From Thermoprotei archaeon (GTDB taxonomy: Archaea; Thermoproteota; Thermoprotei; QMSL01; B3-G16), in the NCBI GenBank assembly GCA_003649665.1, contig QMSL01000029.1:1-11994 (forward strand): a stretch of DNA of 11,994 bases. The letters run 5' to 3'. The translations under genes and the position numbers were made by a program. A model generated the notes under the pieces. It saw nothing but the letters and a program-made list of their open reading frames with translations, made no database searches and was not told where the DNA came from. Of this stretch, positions 1-7,177 are shown one piece after another; the stretch's first letter is position 1; each line of letters starts with the position of its first letter.

Positions 1-1
1 C

Positions 2-868
2 TTTACAGCATATGATGTCATAAATGCCTTGAAGAGTACTAGAATAGATAAGCTTGTAGACCATAGGGATATAATACTGCCTCAGCTCGCTGCTGTGGGC
101 ATTGAGGCTAAGATAATTAAAGAGGAAACTGGATGGAACGTCATATGGGGTCCCGTCTACGCTAAAGATCTTCCAGCATTTATAAAGGGCGGTTTCCAGA
201 AGACGGAAGAGATGCGTGAAGTAAAGTTCTCTTTCATGCAGAGAATGGAAATGGCGATAGCATGGGCATTTCCTATATCAATTATTGTAGCCCTCACAGC
301 GTTCCTTCTTAAATCATCTATTTTGCCGTTAATAGCGCTTGCATGGACTACACCTATTCTAACATTAGCGATCTTTCCATTGTACTCTAGGTGGCTTACG
401 AGGGGGGTTGTAGGCTTCATTGTTACTACTCTCATTCCTTGGAGTATCCTCTCATTAGGGCTCATAATTTGCTACATTTCAGTTGAGCGGATTACTTTAA
501 TCGAGCTATTTAAATTTATAATGATCTCGTTAGCTTTTATCTTAACTCTGAGCATTGATCTGGCAGGTATCACGCCTACCTATAGAAGTGCCATGTTTGA
601 ACGCTTAAAGGTTATTATTAACAATAGTAAATGCAGTGGTTGTGGAATATGTATCGACGTATGTCCAAGAGGATGCTTTGAACTTAATAAGGAACGCGAT
701 ATTGTAAATATTAAAGAACAAGAGAAGTGTATACAGTGTGGTGCTTGTATAATTCAATGTCCACAGGATGCCTTAAGCTTTAAACGTTTAAATGGTGAGG
801 TCATACCTCCTGAGGTTATAAGAAGATATAGATTAAATTTTACAGGAAAGCATACTATAAGGATATGA
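2..868 (+). CDS. HgcA-HgcB-like fusion: corrinoid-binding domain end, membrane domain and 2x[4Fe-4S] ferredoxin (5' end outside window)
   Basis: The reading frame is open to the window's left edge, so the TTG at 29 is probably not the true start. The first ~65 residues match the end of an HgcA/CdhD-type corrinoid domain (HRDIILPQL, GPVYAKDLPAF and EMREVKF blocks). About four transmembrane segments follow (residues ~75-178, counting from the TTG), then the HgcA-like DLAGITPTYRS block. A ferredoxin domain completes the protein, with Cys 202/205/208/212 and 234/237/240/244, each CxxCxxCxxxCP. In HgcA the cap helix carrying the cobalt-ligand Cys (NVWCAAGK) lies just before the first visible residues, so it cannot be checked here. 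HgcB proteins have a further conserved Cys and a C-terminal Cys pair. This protein has only Cys216 extra, and the 35 residues after the second cluster contain none. I infer membrane-bound corrinoid methyl transfer with built-in electron supply; mercury methylation is doubtful. The gene converges on the MFS gene, 14 nt away. Confidence 0.82.
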   Translation, partial: FTAYDVINALKSTRIDKLVDHRDIILPQLAAVGIEAKIIKEETGWNVIWGPVYAKDLPAFIKGGFQKTEEMREVKFSFMQRMEMAIAWAFPISIIVALTAFLLKSSILPLIALAWTTPILTLAIFPLYSRWLTRGVVGFIVTTLIPWSILSLGLIICYISVERITLIELFKFIMISLAFILTLSIDLAGITPTYRSAMFERLKVIINNSKCSGCGICIDVCPRGCFELNKERDIVNIKEQEKCIQCGACIIQCPQDALSFKRLNGEVIPPEVIRRYRLNFTGKHTIRI

Positions 869-882
869 TTCGGCAATACGAT

Positions 883-2043
883 TCAACGATGCCTACTAGA
901 GAACATGACTAAGGTTGGTATAGAAATGGATGAAATAAATGCAGCCATAAAGTACATTACGACAAAACCATAAGACCTCACGATGGATCCCATCATATAG
1001 TTTCCGATGAAGGATCCAAGGTTTGTAAATATGGTATAAAGGCTTAAAGCCAAGCCTTTCATGTCTTCAGGGACAGAGTCAGAGATGTACGCTGTACTTA
1101 CAACATAAAGGCCACCGAACGTTAGACCATGTAAAAGTTGAACTAATACAACCAAGATAGGATCCCTTACAAAAACAGTTAGTAAATACCTAACAGGATA
1201 TGCTCCTAAGCATAATACTATTACCTTCCTCCTGTCAATTCTATCCGATAGAGCACCTATATACATCATCGCAGGTATTTCGGCAACTGGCGTTATCGTA
1301 AACGCAAGCGAGCTTAATAAGCGACTTGCCTTGAGCTTTTCAGTCATGTATAGTGGGAGAAACGTATAATAAGCAGGAACGGTTAATGACGCTATGAATA
1401 TAGAAGTAAGCAAGGGATATATGGCACGATTCGTGATTACATTCCTAAACGCCGTGATGTGCATAACATAGCTATCAGTTTTTAACGGCCTAAGCCCTAC
1501 CTTTCGCAAGCCACCTAACATGAAGAGGAATGCTGAGAGTAGGAAGAAAATTGAGGATACGAGGAATACCTTAGAGAAGCCGAGATTTTCAACAATCCAC
1601 CCACATAGGAAAGTGCCTAACATCCATCCTAAAGCACCAGATGTCCTAAATCTCCCAAAGCCAGAACCACGAGATGTCCTTATGTAATCCATTGCTACGG
1701 CACTAGAAAGGGTCATATAGGAGTATGATAGCATCGTATACATCGAGTGGATAATTATGAATGGAAGCAATGAATTCAAATGTCTATAGATAGGCATGAG
1801 GAATGCAAGACATGTCCCCATTACACTTTGTACCATCTCTCGATTCATTATGTCAGAGAAGTGACCTATCAGTACTATCGGGATTATAGAAGATAAAGTC
1901 GCTATTGATACTACAAGTCCTATATGATATGGAGATAGTCCCCTATAAGACATGTAGATGGAGAAGATAGGAAAGACTGAGCCTGATGCCGCGTATATTA
2001 GGAATGTAGCAATCCATAACCTTGTTACGTCAGTAAGGCGCAT
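883..2043 (-). CDS. MFS-family transporter, 12 TM
   Basis: This is a major facilitator superfamily permease of the cytoplasmic membrane, exchanging a small solute. About twelve hydrophobic helices are visible. The MFS signature loop occurs in both halves: GHFSDIMNRE after helix 2 and GALSDRIDRRK after helix 8. The substrate cannot be told from sequence; sugar, drug or carboxylate are all possible. The frame is open to an ATG at 2145, but I prefer the ATG at 2043 (386 aa). The preceding 34 residues are not membrane-like, and a TATA box (TTTAAATA, 2079-2072 on this strand) predicts a transcript start near 2049, which would exclude the upstream ATGs. The next gene, at 2298, is divergent. Confidence 0.88.
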   Translation of the reverse strand: MRLTDVTRLWIATFLIYAASGSVFPIFSIYMSYRGLSPYHIGLVVSIATLSSIIPIVLIGHFSDIMNREMVQSVMGTCLAFLMPIYRHLNSLLPFIIIHSMYTMLSYSYMTLSSAVAMDYIRTSRGSGFGRFRTSGALGWMLGTFLCGWIVENLGFSKVFLVSSIFFLLSAFLFMLGGLRKVGLRPLKTDSYVMHITAFRNVITNRAIYPLLTSIFIASLTVPAYYTFLPLYMTEKLKASRLLSSLAFTITPVAEIPAMMYIGALSDRIDRRKVIVLCLGAYPVRYLLTVFVRDPILVVLVQLLHGLTFGGLYVVSTAYISDSVPEDMKGLALSLYTIFTNLGSFIGNYMMGSIVRSYGFVVMYFMAAFISSISIPTLVMFSSRHR

Positions 2044-2071
2044 ATTCGTAGACTCACATAACGGCATTACG

Positions 2072-2079
2072 TATTTAAA
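2072..2079 (-). promoter_or_regulatory. TATA box of the MFS gene
   Basis: TTTAAATA on the minus strand is centred about 33 nt upstream of the ATG at 2043. Archaeal transcription normally starts about 26 nt after the TATA centre, near 2049. This gives an almost leaderless mRNA and decides the start codon. Confidence 0.6.
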
Positions 2080-2285
2080 GAATATGTTATCATGGACATG
2101 TTTTTCAATAATGATACACATTGCGTGAAAGTCTGTTTCACGCAAAAGTAATTAAACTACACGATAAGCGCTAGAACTGAATCGGAAACCCTTTTAACAT
2201 AAGGGATAATAGATATCATGAAGGAATATGAGTAGACGTTTTGGTTATCTTAAAAGAGTTGAACTACCTAAACTACGTAGGCTTA

Positions 2286-2290
2286 GAGGT
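2286..2290 (+). promoter_or_regulatory. Shine-Dalgarno deciding the 2298 start
   Basis: GAGGT stands 7 nt before the ATG at 2298, while nothing similar precedes the TTG at 2241. It supports the shorter 141-aa protein. Confidence 0.55.
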
Positions 2291-2297
2291 ATTGGAT

Positions 2298-2723
2298 ATG
2301 GGAGTGAGGGTAAGAATAAGAATAAAGGTCAGAAGTAACAATAATGAAGTCATTACCTCAGCTCTCGTTAACAGCGGATATGAGGTTACAGAACCAGAGA
2401 TACTTTTACCAAGAAGACTCGCCGAATACTTAGGCTTAAGCTTAAGACCGCCTATTGCTAGAACATACACTTATGAGACACCAACTGGATATTATAGACT
2501 ACTTTTAATAATGAAAGCAGTAGATGTTCACTTATGCGATGTATGTAAAGAAGTAAAGGAGGTAAACGTCGCAGTAGCAGACTTTGAACGAGAGGTATTA
2601 ATAAGTGATGCGCTATGCGAAGCACTAGGTATACAGATACTTAGCGCAAGAACGGGAATATGGAGACATGTTAACGATGAAATAAGCGTCAGAAGGAAAA
2701 GCGTTAAACCTGAATACTGGTAA
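2298..2723 (+). CDS. Archaeal retropepsin-like (clan AA fold) small protein
   Basis: This 141-residue soluble protein resembles a single-domain retropepsin-like family common in crenarchaea, and I recognise it by pattern only. The features are a hydrophobic strand ending in ALVNSGYE (residues 22-29), then LPRRLAEYLGL, a second half with EREVLISDALCEALGI, and a GIWRH block before the end. In true retropepsins the first motif is D-T/S-G with a catalytic Asp; here that place is Asn25, so peptidase activity is uncertain. The ATG at 2298 is preferred over the TTG at 2241 because GAGGT (2286-2290) lies 7 nt upstream and a TATA-like TTAAAAG (2250-2256) lies between the two. The glycoside hydrolase gene begins 38 nt downstream with its own ribosome binding site, so the two are probably co-transcribed. 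Confidence 0.68.
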   Translation: MGVRVRIRIKVRSNNNEVITSALVNSGYEVTEPEILLPRRLAEYLGLSLRPPIARTYTYETPTGYYRLLLIMKAVDVHLCDVCKEVKEVNVAVADFEREVLISDALCEALGIQILSARTGIWRHVNDEISVRRKSVKPEYW

Positions 2724-2761
2724 TGAATTATAAGTTGATGCTTTGAAGTAGAGGTAAGAAG

Positions 2762-4846
2762 GTGCGTAGGATACTTATCTTATTCATTATCGTACTTATC
2801 GTAGTGACTATGTTATTAAGCTTAATTGTACATCGTTCTCACCTTAAGGAATACGGGCTAGTTCCCGTTAAATATTCAGCTCCACCAATTGGATACTTTC
2901 CATGGGATAAAGCAAGAGGATTTATTAGAGCGAGAGGAACACGCTTCTTTTTCGATGATGGAACACCATTTTTTGCTATTGGTGTTAATTATGAGGGCTG
3001 GTATGATCGCTGTTGGCGTATGTGGGAAGATGACTTATTCAATCCTGAGCTGATAGAACGTGACTTCATTAAGATGCGATGGCTGGGCATAAATACTGTA
3101 AGGATATTCGTACAAAAGCCACTTGCAGATGACATACTTAAAGGCGATTGGAGAAAATTAGATAAGGTAATTGAGATTGCCAAGAAATATAGGATATTCC
3201 TTTTAATAACCTTTTGGGACTATCATGCTAGCTTAGATGAGGCAATTAGAGTTGAGGAGTTAATAGCGCGAAGATATGCTAATGAGACCATTATCTTTGG
3301 CTATGACTTAAAGAACGAACCTCAAATAAACTTCATAGTTAACGTTAAAAGATGGCAGGACTTCCTGAAGGAGAAATATGGCAATATTGAAGAACTTGAT
3401 ATGGCATGGAGTAAAGTAAATCCTAAATACGGTCTTACCGATGTTGAAATGAAGGGATTCCATTACATAGGCTTACCTAAGGAAGCATGGGATTCACCTA
3501 GGTGGGCTGATTTCATGAAATACCTTAATGAGGAACTTAAGGATTGGATAGAGATACAACTCCACGTTATCCGTAAATATGATAAAAACCATATGGTAAC
3601 TGTAGGCTATAATGATGTCAGATTAGCACTATTACCCGCAAATGAACTTCTCGATTTCATATCAATTCATACATACTTTAACGAATTAGATGAAAGAAAA
3701 CAAAGACCTAGCCTAATGATTCTTGATGTAATACAAGCAGTTTTTCCCAATAAGCCGGTAGTCTATGAAGAGTTCGGCCTTTCAAGTCATATAGGCAACT
3801 ACGTTATAAGTGCAAGTAAGGAGGCCACAATCTACTTCTACACGTTCTTTAAGGGACTCGCAGGCGCTTTTAAATGGATGCTTAACGACCATATTCTTAA
3901 TTCCAATCCATACGAAAAGGAATTTGGGATATTCACACTTAAGGATAAGAAAGAATTCGCTAAACCAATAGCCTTCGCCATAAGAGCATTCTCCCGCATT
4001 GTGGCAAAGACTCTAACGCCACCACCTCTAAAGAAGAAAATACAGCTAATAGATAATCCAGCATGTAGACTTCAATCACCATGGGAGTATTGTGCATTTA
4101 TATCATATCTACCGCTTTATGGGTATAAGCTATCACCAAGCGAGGGAGATATCGCGTTATATCCTGCTAGCTGTTATGGTTTAAAATCTGTTGAGGAGGA
4201 GATTGCAAGGCTCTTAATGAAGAAGCCCATTATATTCATAAGATTGATAAGAGATGCCATATCCTTTGATCCAGATAATTATGAGACCTTTAATAGAGAG
4301 GACATCTATAGAGTCACTATAATGTACTCTAAAGAGGAGATATACTACGTTAATAAGCTCTCAATAAAAGTGATTCCTGAGGACGTTCCATTAGCTATCA
4401 ATGGGGAGCCGGTAATAGTAGATGATGATGGCAAACCCCTAGCGAATAGATATGGAAATGCGATATTTTTACCGTTCATAAACGTTCTCTCTAAATTACC
4501 ATTAGACGTACTTGTTAGCGCTCTTGAGAAGATAGGCCTAAGAGAACCCACACACTTAGGTACCATTGAAATATGTGCGTCAAGAGAACTACCTTTAGCT
4601 TTTAAGGCCAATACTGAATACTTCAAAGCCTCCTTCTCTAAGGAAGGCTACGTCTTTGTTCCATATACTGCAGATAGGGAAGGCATTATCATAGGGATAA
4701 AGGAAGGCGATAACGTATTATTATACACCACAGTCGAAGTAATTGTCAAGACAAAGTCATGTGAAGTAATATATGGAGTAGCTAGGAAAATCCATGAGGG
4801 ATGGATATTAGGACCTGGCGAGTACAATATCACCTTAAGAGAATGA
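2762..4846 (+). CDS. Membrane-anchored GH-A clan (GH5/GH42-like) glycoside hydrolase
   Basis: The protein has 694 aa and starts at GTG, with GAGGT (2751-2755) 6 nt upstream. Residues ~4-23 form an uncleaved signal anchor, which places the enzyme outside the cell. Residues ~50-400 form a (beta/alpha)8 barrel of clan GH-A. Visible marks are Arg114 in TVRIF, the acid/base Glu186 in YDLKNEP, His303/Tyr305 in SIHTY, and the nucleophile Glu337 in YEEFG. The segment KYGNIEELDMAWSKV (~205-219) recalls GH42 and related archaeal cellulase-family enzymes. It should therefore be a retaining endo- or exo-glycosidase on a plant or microbial beta-glycan; substrate and family number cannot be fixed by eye. 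The ~290-residue C-terminal part is not recognised and may hold beta-sandwich domains. No transporter for the released sugars adjoins it, apart from the divergent MFS gene. Confidence 0.83.
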   Translation: MRRILILFIIVLIVVTMLLSLIVHRSHLKEYGLVPVKYSAPPIGYFPWDKARGFIRARGTRFFFDDGTPFFAIGVNYEGWYDRCWRMWEDDLFNPELIERDFIKMRWLGINTVRIFVQKPLADDILKGDWRKLDKVIEIAKKYRIFLLITFWDYHASLDEAIRVEELIARRYANETIIFGYDLKNEPQINFIVNVKRWQDFLKEKYGNIEELDMAWSKVNPKYGLTDVEMKGFHYIGLPKEAWDSPRWADFMKYLNEELKDWIEIQLHVIRKYDKNHMVTVGYNDVRLALLPANELLDFISIHTYFNELDERKQRPSLMILDVIQAVFPNKPVVYEEFGLSSHIGNYVISASKEATIYFYTFFKGLAGAFKWMLNDHILNSNPYEKEFGIFTLKDKKEFAKPIAFAIRAFSRIVAKTLTPPPLKKKIQLIDNPACRLQSPWEYCAFISYLPLYGYKLSPSEGDIALYPASCYGLKSVEEEIARLLMKKPIIFIRLIRDAISFDPDNYETFNREDIYRVTIMYSKEEIYYVNKLSIKVIPEDVPLAINGEPVIVDDDGKPLANRYGNAIFLPFINVLSKLPLDVLVSALEKIGLREPTHLGTIEICASRELPLAFKANTEYFKASFSKEGYVFVPYTADREGIIIGIKEGDNVLLYTTVEVIVKTKSCEVIYGVARKIHEGWILGPGEYNITLRE

Positions 4847-5009
4847 AAACATACACACTACTTCCCCTATTTGCTTAAGGGGTTATCATTAATACAAGGA
4901 GGGATCTGATTATTATCTCAAGTATGTCATGCATGTCAACGCTTAGACGTTCACTCCCGGATACTCCATGATACTTTAGCTATATCACCCCTAAATACGT
5001 TTAAACGAT
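4847..5009. other. Convergent intergenic region, 163 nt
   Basis: This region separates the 3' ends of the glycoside hydrolase and nitroreductase genes. A short inverted repeat, CCCCT (4864-4868) with AGGGG (4878-4882) around a 9-nt loop, is the only structure seen. It might take part in 3'-end formation, but it has no T-run after it. No gene or RNA was recognised. Confidence 0.3.
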
Positions 5010-5851
5010 CTAATCCTCCATGAGGCCAGTCTTTTTCCTCATGCTCATTATATAATCCCATAAATCTTCTTCCTCAATGCTGTATGGTTGCTTAGGATAT
5101 CCTACCGGGATTATGTAAAGCGGATGCTCATTGCTCTTTGCTCCAATTATTTTCCTCACTTCATCATCATGAAAGGCACCTACGACAACAGTTCCGAGAC
5201 CAAGTGCAGTAGCTTCTAAGTATATGTTCTGACCAGCATGTCCAGCTTCCATGTGAACGTATCTATAGCCCCTTTCGCCATAGACTCCAACAGTCCTTTC
5301 ATAGACAGCACAGATTATTATATCAATTGGAGCTGTTTCAACCCACTCCTGACCAAGTGCTGCAGCAGCTAGTTTACTTCTTAGATCACCTTCCTTAACT
5401 AAGAATAGCGCATGTGTACGGGGGAGTACTTGTAGCAACCAGCTGATAAGTAATGCGTTTCGTTCACTTTAACACAATTCTCGCCTACTATAAGATATAT
5501 TTCAAGAGGATACGTAGCGCCAGCACTCGGACATGTCTTGAAGCCTCTTTTTACATCGTTAATACCATAGGCAGCCCATAGCAGTTGAGATACCTGATGA
5601 ATTGTAAGGGGTTTATCAAGATAGCTACGTATGCTTCTTCTGTTAGCTAGAGCACGTTCGACTGAAATAACATTATCCCCTATTCTAGGAAGCGGAAGTA
5701 ATACAACACTCTCCTTAACTAGATATTCACGCCTCTGTTCCTCGTTAACCTTAAGTAAATGAATTATCCCTAGGTACACAATTATGGCTAGTGATATTAA
5801 TAACACAGCATATATTATAGCTACTCGAGGCTTCAAACAATTCCCCATCAT
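5010..5851 (-). pseudogene. SagB-type nitroreductase, membrane-anchored, split by a -1 frameshift
   Basis: Two overlapping frames together encode one nitroreductase-fold FMN enzyme. The first (5851 to 5399) gives an N-terminal membrane anchor (residues ~11-33), ALANRRSIRSYLDKPLT, and SAGATYPLEIYLIV. The second (to 5010) gives ALGQEWVETAP, YVHMEAGHAGQNIYLEATALGLG and VVVGAF, as in SagB-type dehydrogenases. Frame 1 ends ...YKYSP and the continuation in frame 2 is RTHALFLVKEGDL, which joins seamlessly if the CCCCC run (5424-5420) had six Cs. The joined product is ~280 aa, close to full length, with no other damage. So this is a sequencing indel, a very recent inactivation, or productive -1 slippage (Pro CCC can re-pair one base back). 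SagB-like enzymes oxidise azoline rings in some RiPP pathways, but no cyclodehydratase is seen here; the substrate is unknown. No clear SD precedes the ATG pair at 5851. Confidence 0.78.
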
Positions 5852-5859
5852 TAATACGC

Positions 5860-5907
5860 TTATGGAGGTAGAAAAGTGTAGCGGGACCGTAGGACCCGCA
5901 CCTTCAT
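5860..5907 (-). other. Possible leader mini-ORF 2 (15 aa)
   Basis: ATG at 5907 opens a 15-codon frame (MKVRVLRSRYTFLPP) ending in TAA 5862-5860, eight nt before the nitroreductase ATG. A perfect GGAGGT (5915-5910) precedes it by only 2 nt and is buried in the GAAA hairpin. Both mini-ORFs begin in the direct repeat CAATGAAGG (5944-5936 and 5909-5901). Translation of it could be coupled to the downstream gene, but no conservation could be tested. Confidence 0.22.
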
Positions 5908-5942
5908 TGACCTCCTTTCGGAGGCCTCCAGGCGGCCTTCAT
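5904..5942 (-). other. Possible leader mini-ORF 1 (12 aa)
   Basis: ATG at 5942 opens a 12-codon frame (MKAAWRPPKGGQ) that stops at TGA 5906-5904, overlapping the next ATG. It lies near the predicted transcript start and would be almost leaderless. It spans the GAAA-capped hairpin. It may be chance; only its coupling to the second mini-ORF makes it worth recording. Confidence 0.2.
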
Positions 5943-6129
5943 TGTGGATATTATATGCAGTATTATTAATCTCTTTTCATCATGAGGAAGGGCGTTCAAT
6001 AATTACGTAATTTAATTCAGAAGGGCATTCTAATAAGCGGTCAATGTGTAATTTAACTTTACCTTAAGCTCTAAAAATGATAAGTACAGCTAATAAGAAA
6101 CAATCTTTTGGAAATCGCTTTAAGTAGAG

Positions 6130-6137
6130 TTTATAAG
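6130..6137 (+). promoter_or_regulatory. TATA box of the Gfo/Idh/MocA gene
   Basis: TTTATAAG is centred near 6133, which predicts a transcript start at about 6158-6160, close to the in-frame ATG at 6157 (leaderless). A weaker CTTTAAG at 6118-6124 would instead serve the ATG at 6145. Confidence 0.45.
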
Positions 6138-6144
6138 GCTTATA

Positions 6145-7167
6145 ATGGGATCACTAATGGTAGATCGTATTAAAATAGGCTTCATTGGTGCTGGTGCTCA
6201 TGCTAATGCAGTACATTACCCGTCTCTAGCACGTATCAGAGAGGCAGAAATAGTTGCAATATGCGATATAGATGAGAGGAGGTTAAATAGTACCGCTAAC
6301 AAGTACGACATAGAGCTCCGGTTTAGAGATTATAGGGAGATGCTTAAGAAAGTACAATTAGATGCAGTTTACGTAATAATGGCTCCCATACCAATATACG
6401 GAACTAGGGAATCCCTTTTAGACATAGTCATAGAATGCCTTAAACGTGGCCTACATGTGTTTATAGAGAAGCCACCGGGAATTACTTCGAAGGAGACCAA
6501 GAAAATGGCAGAATTAGCTGAGAGGTATAATTGCAAGACTATGGTTGGTTTTAATAGGAGGTTTATTCCAGTATTTAGAGAGGCAAAGCGTATAGTTGAG
6601 GATAGAGGACCGATAACACATTGCATGGCGGTATTCCATAAGAATATGATCGGCAAGCCACAACCTTGGGGGTCTGTGAGTTATCTTGTCGCTGATATCA
6701 TCCATGCTGTTGACTCGCTTAGATTTATGGCAGGAGATGAGGCCCATAAGGTAGTCAGTGTGATTACGAGCTTTTACGCGGACTATCCTAATAGCTTTAA
6801 TGCCTTAATAGAGTTCAGGAACGGCTGCATAGGTCATTTATGCGCTAATTACTCATCAGGTGGACGGGTGCATTACTTTGAAATGCATTCTAAGGGAATA
6901 TATGCATTTGTCAATTTACCATTTGAGGCAGAGTTGCAAGAAGCTCGCATATTAAGCAACAATAAACCTTATGGAGAAATAGAGGTCATAAAAAACCTAG
7001 ACTTAGTGAGGGGTAGTAAGGAGTTGTATATGACTTACGGATTCTACCAGGAAAATAAACATTTCATCGATTGTATAAGGAATGATGAAGAACCAGAGAC
7101 CAACTTTAAAGATGCCGTAAAGACTATGGAGCTTGTTGAAAGGATAGAGGCGGCGACATTAAAGTAA
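6145..7167 (+). CDS. Gfo/Idh/MocA-family NAD(P)-dependent oxidoreductase
   Basis: The protein has 340 aa, the usual size for this family of cytoplasmic sugar, inositol or amino-sugar dehydrogenases. The N-terminal Rossmann fold shows GFIGAGAHA (residues 12-20) and the acidic Asp41 that ends strand 2 and usually contacts the ribose of NAD. The hallmark EKPPG follows (108-112, Lys109 catalytic). The C-terminal alpha/beta domain contains GFNRRF (135-140) and the HxxD pair His187/Asp190 of the active site. The substrate is not predictable. The ATG at 6145 is the longest start; the ATG at 6157 (protein beginning MVDRIKIGF) fits the family's usual start and the TATA box better. It is monocistronic and converges on the HEPN gene. 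Confidence 0.87.
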   Translation: MGSLMVDRIKIGFIGAGAHANAVHYPSLARIREAEIVAICDIDERRLNSTANKYDIELRFRDYREMLKKVQLDAVYVIMAPIPIYGTRESLLDIVIECLKRGLHVFIEKPPGITSKETKKMAELAERYNCKTMVGFNRRFIPVFREAKRIVEDRGPITHCMAVFHKNMIGKPQPWGSVSYLVADIIHAVDSLRFMAGDEAHKVVSVITSFYADYPNSFNALIEFRNGCIGHLCANYSSGGRVHYFEMHSKGIYAFVNLPFEAELQEARILSNNKPYGEIEVIKNLDLVRGSKELYMTYGFYQENKHFIDCIRNDEEPETNFKDAVKTMELVERIEAATLK

Positions 7168-7177
7168 GAACTCGCGC

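Larger units (their letters stand above)
5860..5945 (-). ncRNA. Candidate structured leader/RNA upstream of the nitroreductase gene
   Basis: This is an island of clearly higher G+C than the surrounding AT-rich DNA. On the minus strand it holds: (i) a 7-bp stem (one G-U pair) capped by a GAAA tetraloop, 5926-5920 with 5915-5909; (ii) a hairpin with GCGGG/CCCGC arms (5899-5895 with 5885-5881), an internal T-T mismatch and a short loop; (iii) an alternative 7-bp stem, 5940-5934 with 5926-5920. Four alternating segments, GGAGG (5929-5925), CCTCC (5924-5920), GGAGGT (5915-5910) and ACCTCC (5869-5864), can pair in mutually exclusive ways. A TATA-like ATTAATAAT about 25 nt upstream would start transcription near 5941. 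The GNRA loop exists only on this strand. It matches no family I know; an attenuator, a riboswitch-like leader or an independent small RNA are all possible. Confidence 0.42.

Noticed and set aside
157..465. Minus-strand open frame within the HgcAB-like gene
   Set aside because: It lies wholly inside a well-supported gene, with no motif of its own.
2..868. Calling this a mercury methylation gene
   Set aside because: The cap-helix Cys is outside the window and the extra HgcB cysteines are missing, so the activity cannot be supported.
2189..2205. Inverted repeat CCCTT-7 nt-AAGGG between divergent genes
   Set aside because: It is only 5 bp, AT-rich and not aligned with either promoter, so it is probably chance.
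5010..5945. RiPP (thiazole/oxazole peptide) cluster with SagB and mini-ORFs as precursors
   Set aside because: No cyclodehydratase (YcaO/SagC) gene is nearby and the mini-ORF peptides lack a Cys/Ser/Thr-rich core.
5784..5969. Plus-strand 61-aa frame across the GC-rich island
   Set aside because: It shares the nitroreductase gene's 5' end and the hairpins; the composition follows the RNA-like palindromes, not a protein family.
5975..5981. ATGATGA on the minus strand, like box C of a C/D sRNA
   Set aside because: No CTGA box D at a proper distance and no C'/D' pair were found.
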